Shown piece by piece: positions 55,704 through 64,000 of a DNA stretch of 64,000 nt. Source of the DNA: Mariannaea sp. PMI_226. Taxonomy: Eukaryota; Ascomycota; Sordariomycetes; Hypocreales; Nectriaceae. The notes beneath the pieces are model-generated. The model made no database searches and was not told where the DNA came from. It worked only from the letters and a program-made list of their open reading frames with translations. A program made the position numbers and the translations under genes. The first letter of the stretch is position 1. Each line of letters begins with the position of its first letter. The stretch is taken from contig JANFOG010000003.1 in NCBI GenBank assembly GCA_024336345.1, forward strand, positions 1,308,501-1,372,500, read 5' to 3'.

Positions 55704-58529
55704 TTATTCCTCATCTTCCTCGTCGATAGGTGCCGGTGTTCGGCGCTCAGTTCGTCTCTTGGGTCGTCGGTGTCTCGAGCTGCTGATGTTGCTGGCTGAA
55801 TCATCAGGCAAGATTTCGGTATCATCGAATCCCCATTCACTCTCGCTCTCACATTCGCTCCCCTGTGCCCATGCAGGGCGATCATATCCAGAACCCAACG
55901 AATTCCCTGAATCCGGTCCGGAATACACATCGATGCGTCGACGGTTCTGAAGACTCTGCATCAAGCCAGCACCACGTTGCCGAAGTCCGGTCCTGACCTT
56001 CTCCGCTCTGAGGTGTAGCTTCTCAAATGCGTCTTCCATGATCTCCATGCCCTTGTAAATTTCCCTTTCAATTTCTGCAATGGCTGCCATTTCCATTTCC
56101 TCGTCGTTCGAGACAGCTTGGCGACCGGCAGTCCCAGATTGAAGACTGATGAAGGAAGCAGGGGTCGAGTTGCGTGAATAGGGGGAGAAAGGAGTAGTGG
56201 CTCTGGACCCAAATCCAGATGTTACTCTGGGTGCTGGGCTTGTTGTGCGAGTGTGGTAATAGCCACTCGCAGGAGTCGGTCCTCTGGGCTCTACACTACC
56301 AGGATGCTCGTCATCCGCACCAGACCAAAGAAAACCGTCGAATCGACCCGAGATCAAAATCTCCCACTCTGAGTTGTTGATATTAGCCAAGGTGACAAGT
56401 AAGTCGTGGGTCTGATGGTTCTTGATCAGATACGTGGCGGTCTCGGCATCGCGGGGAACCTGTGGCAGTCGGTATAGTCGCTGGAGCGAGAGACCGGTTT
56501 TAATGAGGAAGTCACTTCGCGGCCGGTGGCCAGGAGTTGGCGCACGGTTTCCTGAACGAAGCTCCTTTGATCCAGAGAGCAATGCGTGGAAGTATGGACG
56601 ATCCTCGGGGTCGAGACTCGTTAGTACAGCAAATGTCAGCGTCTCATCATCCAGCTCCTGAGGAGGCGGAACAGGTGTCTCTCCAGTGTTGGACAGCCAT
56701 CTATCAACAGCGGACCGCACCTTTTTCGACTGTCGAAGATAGTGCTCCCTGAACTCTTCAGCGATATCGGGATCAAGCTTGACTGGGGACGCAGGGCGAG
56801 GAGGCACCTCAGCAGAGATCTCGGCGGCCTTATGGCCAATCTCGGCCAAGTCAACCGGCGGCCAGGGAGGAAGTTCAATTCGGCCACTAACCCACTCCAG
56901 CACATCCCCCCAATTTAGGCCACGATGGATCTCATGTCCCATATCACACATCACACAGGAGCAACCGTTGGGAGGTAGGTCGCGGGAGAAGACATTCTCG
57001 AGCCGGTCGAGAAGTCTGCGGGCGATAGATCGATGGCCTGTAGCCACCGCAATGGAGCCCTGCTTTTTGAGAACGGTATCGTACTGGTCGAGCAGGTTGA
57101 AGAATGGAGCGAACAGAGTTTCTACCCCAACAAGTGGGGGGTTAGATGGTCGGGTACCGTTTGGACGGGGCAAAACTGAGAGAAAGTTTCTGGGTGCTGG
57201 ATATGCGAGACCACCATTTTGGAGCAAGTAATCCACGCGAGGAACTTCAGCAAGGTCCAGGGCAGGAGGTGGAGGTGGTGGGGGTGGTGGTGGAGGAGGA
57301 CCAGCCGTTGTGAAAGCAGAGGCAGGTGTCGCTGTGTTTGAACGCAGGTTTGAAGAATAATCATCTACATCAATTGCAGGGGCTTCCAGCTTCGGCTCAG
57401 GATACATGTTTGGTGGTGGTGGTGGTGGTGGGAACTGCGCGGTCTGAGTTGGTGTCTTGGGAGATGAGTCTTGGGCGCTCGAGGGTGACGATTCACCCTC
57501 TTCGGGCTCCAGGTGTCTGCGGCTTCTCGTCGAAGATGTTCGAATGACTCGAGACGAACCAGAAGCTCTCGAATCTGACCGTAGTCTGTCACGCGACTTA
57601 ATCGTTGGAGGTTTGACATAGGTAGCCTGGCTCGAGGAGAGTGACCTGCGGCTAACCCTGGAACTCTCGTTGCGGGATGATGATCGCGACAAGGTTGTCC
57701 TCGATCTCGGTCGGTTGATGACCTCATCTGGAGATGGTCCATCAGAGAGAGTATCTTTTTTCGACTCTTCGTCTGCTGATGGCTCGTCCTTGGGCGTTTG
57801 GTCCGTCCTCAGCGCATCTTCTGGAATCTCTATTCTGGGGGTCTCTGCCTGGGGAGTCTCCGAGGCGAGGGTCTCAGCAGCCTTGGGGGTGTCCTCTCCA
57901 GCACCATCCTCAACCTCCTCGGGTGGTTTCTTATTCGGGTCGATGTCGGTCTCAGGAGGACTGGGTGGCCGATCGCTTTGGCCTTCCACCGCTGATGATT
58001 GTTTGTGGGTCTCGTTTTCACCGCCAGCTCCAGTCACAATGTCAGTATGGTCGGGAGTCGGGGGATTTGGGCGCAGAGGTATAGCTAGAGACTCGCGGCT
58101 AACGATGGCCTCCTTGCTATGCGCCTTGCTGAAGCTAGGATAAGGTAGGGTAATGCGTTCGGAGAGTAGCGATGTAGCACCGGTGTGGGAAGCTGTTCGG
58201 TTCATGTCTGAGCTGGTGACATCGCTTACCGAACCAGCTCGATCTCGACGGCGGTGATACTCTTCCCTCTCTTTCTCACGCTTTCGACGATGGCGATGGC
58301 TTGAGGCACGTGAGTGAGTCTCACTGCTGTCCACGCTCAGCTTACTCCTTGACGAGCGAGAGGAGCGACGATGACGGCGCTCGCTGTCTCGATCTCGGTC
58401 TTTGTCCTTATCTGGGTCTCGTTCTCGGTCGCGATCTTTTCGGTCTTTGCGTTCTGATTTGGAGCGTCTGACCTTCTCGCGCGGTCGGGCGTCGGCGTCC
58501 ACTTCCGCTTCACGATCCTTGGGGGACAT
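55704..58529 (-). CDS. large RS/polyproline protein, function unknown
   Basis: An unbroken 941-codon frame from ATG 58529. Residues 1-110 are RS/RD/KD-rich (DRDRERDPDKDKDRDRDSER, RRHRRSSRSSRS), as in splicing-related or chromatin-linked proteins. Residues 110-350 are acidic, Ser/Pro-rich. Two long proline runs follow (P8 and P12), preceding a folded-looking core at about 445-740: ETLFAPFFNLLDQYDTVLKK, RRLLDRLENVFSRDLPP, then a Cys cluster CSCVMCD, LNWGDVLEWVSGRIELPPWP, FREHYLRQSKKVRSAVDRWL and SLQRLYRLPQVPRDAETATY. The C-terminus has a coiled-coil helix (EEMEMAAIAEIEREIYKGME) and an acidic/basic tail. I believe the core is conserved in filamentous ascomycetes, but I know no function. The RS domain suggests a nuclear role; this is inference. 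Confidence 0.8.
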   Translation of the reverse strand: MSPKDREAEVDADARPREKVRRSKSERKDRKDRDRERDPDKDKDRDRDSERRHRRSSRSSRSKLSVDSSETHSRASSHRHRRKREKEREEYHRRRDRAGSVSDVTSSDMNRTASHTGATSLLSERITLPYPSFSKAHSKEAIVSRESLAIPLRPNPPTPDHTDIVTGAGGENETHKQSSAVEGQSDRPPSPPETDIDPNKKPPEEVEDGAGEDTPKAAETLASETPQAETPRIEIPEDALRTDQTPKDEPSADEESKKDTLSDGPSPDEVINRPRSRTTLSRSSSRNESSRVSRRSLSSSQATYVKPPTIKSRDRLRSDSRASGSSRVIRTSSTRSRRHLEPEEGESSPSSAQDSSPKTPTQTAQFPPPPPPPNMYPEPKLEAPAIDVDDYSSNLRSNTATPASAFTTAGPPPPPPPPPPPPALDLAEVPRVDYLLQNGGLAYPAPRNFLSVLPRPNGTRPSNPPLVGVETLFAPFFNLLDQYDTVLKKQGSIAVATGHRSIARRLLDRLENVFSRDLPPNGCSCVMCDMGHEIHRGLNWGDVLEWVSGRIELPPWPPVDLAEIGHKAAEISAEVPPRPASPVKLDPDIAEEFREHYLRQSKKVRSAVDRWLSNTGETPVPPPQELDDETLTFAVLTSLDPEDRPYFHALLSGSKELRSGNRAPTPGHRPRSDFLIKTGLSLQRLYRLPQVPRDAETATYLIKNHQTHDLLVTLANINNSEWEILISGRFDGFLWSGADDEHPGSVEPRGPTPASGYYHTRTTSPAPRVTSGFGSRATTPFSPYSRNSTPASFISLQSGTAGRQAVSNDEEMEMAAIAEIEREIYKGMEIMEDAFEKLHLRAEKVRTGLRQRGAGLMQSLQNRRRIDVYSGPDSGNSLGSGYDRPAWAQGSECESESEWGFDDTEILPDDSASNISSSRHRRPKRRTERRTPAPIDEEDEE

Positions 58530-59358
58530 GGCGAATCATGGAGCAGCGACAGTTTGAGAAGAAATAGAGAGTGGGCGGTTGGCTTTGCTGGGAGTCAAGG
58601 AAGCAAGTACAGTAAGAGAGGTGGTTGGGTATAGGGATGCCTGCAATACAATAAAGAAGCTGTCGAAAATAAAAAGGAAAGAACCCAGTGCAAGCGCGGG
58701 CAAAATCGAGATCGAAAGGCAGATATGAAGAGATTTTGAGCTGAGAGAGGGGATGTGGTAGTTGAATGTAATAGAAGTGCGTAGCCGACCGGATGAGGCT
58801 CGAGCCTTTGCTCCCGACTTGCGAGCCGGGGTAGGCGCCTAGGTACCAATGGAGATCAGGTTTGGGGCTGGGTATTCAGACTTCAGGCACTAAAGCAATA
58901 GGTAGTCAAGGGACCACCAAGCAAGCGTACCTAGGGAGGGGCCCAGTGGGAAAAAAAAAATCATTCCCAGCCTACCTCTGTAGGGGTACTTATGCGCCCA
59001 GCCCAGCCTGTGCCTGTTCAGGTCGCCGCGTCAATAGCTTAGGTTGGATACCAGCCAGCACAATTAGACGCACTGAATCAGTCAATAACCAGGGGACCAG
59101 ATTACCCAGGCTAAGATGGCTGCGGGTGCAAATTAAGGTATTCAGACAGCAATCATAGAAAGAGACAAAAAGGGAGAGGGTATATCTGTATGCACAGATT
59201 ACGAGAGGATGGATTTTGAGAAATTCCCGATGACGACGGCAATCAACGACTGACACTTCTTGGACGTGCAGGCCAAGTTGCTTGCTGGTGGTCATGAGGT
59301 GGCCAACACAGCGCAGCTCACCCACCACCCATTACCTTGCCATCTTCATCTTCTCATG

Positions 59359-59409
59359 CCATCCATCCATCCATCCATCCATCCGTCTTTTTTTTTTTTT
59401 TTTTTTTTT
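59359..59409. repeat. (CATC)n followed by T22
   Basis: Six to seven CATC units, then CGTC and a run of 22 T. Confidence 0.9.
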
Positions 59410-59810
59410 CCCTTCCTTGGAACACAGCCTAGATTCAGCTCTGGTCGAATTAACTGACTACATATGAGAAGTGGCCGCAGCTCTCTCCCCCGAAAGAAGA
59501 AATATAAAAACTGAGGGCACACAGCCATTCCGCCCAACATGAGCTGCCTCAAGTGCTCAAGACTTGAGCGAATGGATAGACATGAGCCAGAAGGGCCACG
59601 AATACAAGGGGGGCGCAGGCGAACACGGACCTGTAGCCAATCACTCGTGGCCCCCGACGCTGGATTCAGTAAAAAGTGGTCCGCGCTATGGTGTGACTCC
59701 GGGACTCTTCAGCGCTCCAGTGGCCAACCACCCAACGTCGGACAGTGGAGTAGCTGCTGAATTAACCGCCAGCACGAGAGACACAAGGAGGGTGATCTGA
59801 CATGGGTAGT

Positions 59811-59850
59811 AGTGATGGTGATGATGATGATGATAATGATGATGACGATG
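59811..59850. repeat. (GAT)n microsatellite
   Basis: Imperfect GAT/GGT/AAT triplets over about 40 bp. Confidence 0.85.
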
Positions 59851-61563
59851 CGAAGGCCCGAAGTATAACCAGATCGATTTCCGTAACGTTTTGTAGTTTG
59901 AACGGGGTTTCGCTCACTATCGGCTTGAGTAGAGATGCCAGGCAGAGGTATTACAATACCTAGAGTACCTACCAACGTACCCCATGTAGGGATGCCATCT
60001 TGTGAAAACTTACATGTGCATCGATGCATTGCCACGATCAATGATTCTCCTCGTGTATAATCTGTACACAGTTAGGCCAACGAGCTTAGATCATCTTCTC
60101 AAGCATGAGAATTGATCCCCATTTACGGCCTCCAACTCCCGCGCTCTGCATCAACACTTGCAAGGGACGGGGGGGCGAGCGATAGTTGCAGTCGTCTCGG
60201 CCCAGGCACAACTGACTCACTTTCCCCCCCCGATCGACACACCGCATGCCACGCATCTTCAAACCCCATTCACACGATTTTGCTTTGCTGAGTCTGAAAG
60301 CCGCAGACTCCAAAACGGTCGGTTCCTCTGCTCCAAGTGCCGCGGTTGGTCGTGGGTGCCCAACACGATCCACTCAGCCCCCAAAATCCATCAGCGTGTC
60401 CAATGCTTTCTTTAGTCTCCCTCATTGGTCCATCGGGGGAACTGCGTGTGGTTTTGGTTGACTTGTTCAAGTCACAAGTCCAAAGTGCATATCTCTCTAG
60501 GATGACATGTGAGATAATTTTAGAATACATGTGCTACTACATAGTATGTACCATGGACAGGATTAGAATATTCTACATGTCGACAAAGAGATGTTAGTGG
60601 GCATGGATAAGTGCTTTACAAATCCTGGAGCGGGAGTTGGGAGTTGGCCGTCACAAAATCTCTTAAGCGCGCACGACGTCTTCTTCCCCGCCCAAAGTAG
60701 TTCGCCGATGGGGATCGCAGGATCCCAGCACCCAAAGAAATACAAAGTGTGACCTGGCAGTGAATACCGCAGCGAGTGGCTGCATAGTTCCATCAATCAT
60801 ATATCGGACTACCTAGGCACCTACTCGTTGGCTTCTTGTGAGCAGGAACCTCTGTACCAACCACGGGATGCTGTAGTTGCCTGGCCGAGGAAATGCGGCC
60901 GTAGTTGTACGGCTGCAACCGCACCTTATGGATACCCGAGACATTCATTTATTAATTCCCTCGAGGGATAATAAGTGTGTTGGTGAGGTACCACTACAGA
61001 GGATCGGATGATGCCCTCCCTCAAGCCACAGTTCCAAATGTTGGAAATGCCTCTGACGGTTCATTCAAAATCCAAGAAATTCCACCCCCATCCTCCGACT
61101 TACAATAGTAGTACCTACGTTGAATCATTTGATTAATTTAAGGGGAACAAATTGAACTGGTGGTTCGGTCACAACCTAGTAAAGGGGAAGAGGACATGAG
61201 TTGATAGACTGGAAGCACACTTTAAATGTATCGTCTCAGCCGAGATTTTCCCAAGCATGGTGTACCTATTCTATCTCAAAGCCTCTTTATCGGGCGACAG
61301 AAAACAAAAAAAAAAAAACCTTTCCCACTGCTCTACATAGGTATGCATTGCTATGATTGAACAGCCTTAAATCCGTTTCATGAAATGCAACATTTGTCTT
61401 TCCCATCATAATTCGCCCATTGTCCTTTGGTCGCCTTCATTTTGTATAAAACACTTGAATTCAGACTTTTCCCTGGTAATATAATCAAAAAGTCTCATCA
61501 TAGCCGGCGCTAATCCAGCCTGACTTCATCTCTTTCACATCCTCCCCGTTGAAGCAGTTCCGC

Positions 61564-64000
<2,437 letters not shown>

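Larger units (their letters stand above)
58530..61563. other. 3.0 kb gene-free region
   Basis: No supported gene. It holds the promoter of the RS/polyproline gene, CATC+T22 repeats (59359-59409), a GAT repeat (59811-59850) and TACCTA/TAGGTA words (58838-58850, 60808-60823). Small ORFs have no features. Confidence 0.5.

Overview
The window is nuclear DNA from a filamentous ascomycete. Genes are compact, carry short introns (about 55-120 bp, GTAWGT donors, CTRAC branch sites, YAG acceptors) and encode conserved fungal housekeeping proteins on both strands. Gene content and style fit a Sordariomycete, probably Hypocreales; I cannot name a genus or species from sequence alone. Coding regions were reconstructed by hand-splicing. 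Every multi-exon model that I assign to a known family closes in frame at all junctions.

Layout. 1-599: C-terminal part of kinetochore protein CENP-T (cut by the window edge). 680-1928: SHY1/SURF1. 2766-4672: SET protein with a C-terminal MYND finger. 7270-8473: second, unrelated SET protein. 9271-10897: UBXN4/erasin-like UBX protein. 11238-11870: CHCHD2/MIX17. 12777-13895: F-box-like protein. 14693-15426: C1D/Lrp1 exosome cofactor. 16440-17127: short coiled-coil (bZIP-like) protein. 18600-24087: three orphan genes, one with an HPG motif reminiscent of mating-type protein MAT1-1-2. 24088-28031: gene-free, with a possible LTR relic. 28032-31803: CBS2-like translational activator, PDCD5 and COQ4. 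32495-34101: CPSF6-like RRM protein. 35666-36024: SSS1. 36387-39056: DCAF11/LEC14B-type WD40 protein. 40483-41952: APH-type phosphotransferase. 41953-52215: gene-poor, with a lineage-specific ORF, a Pro/Arg repeat ORF and a possible small gene. 52216-53915: GDT1. 55704-58529: large RS/polyproline protein of unknown function. 61564-63670: MET3 (ATP sulfurylase).

How genes work together. There are no operons or recognisable biosynthetic cluster. Four genes serve mitochondrial respiration: SHY1, CHCHD2/MIX17, the CBS2-like protein and COQ4. Three act at the ER or Golgi: UBXN4-like, SSS1 and GDT1. C1D/Lrp1 and the CPSF6-like protein act in RNA processing. Most neighbours are convergent pairs with short 3' gaps, or divergent pairs with longer promoters. 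The least ordinary parts are 18.5-28 kb and 42-50 kb, which combine orphan ORFs, microsatellites and long gene-free stretches.
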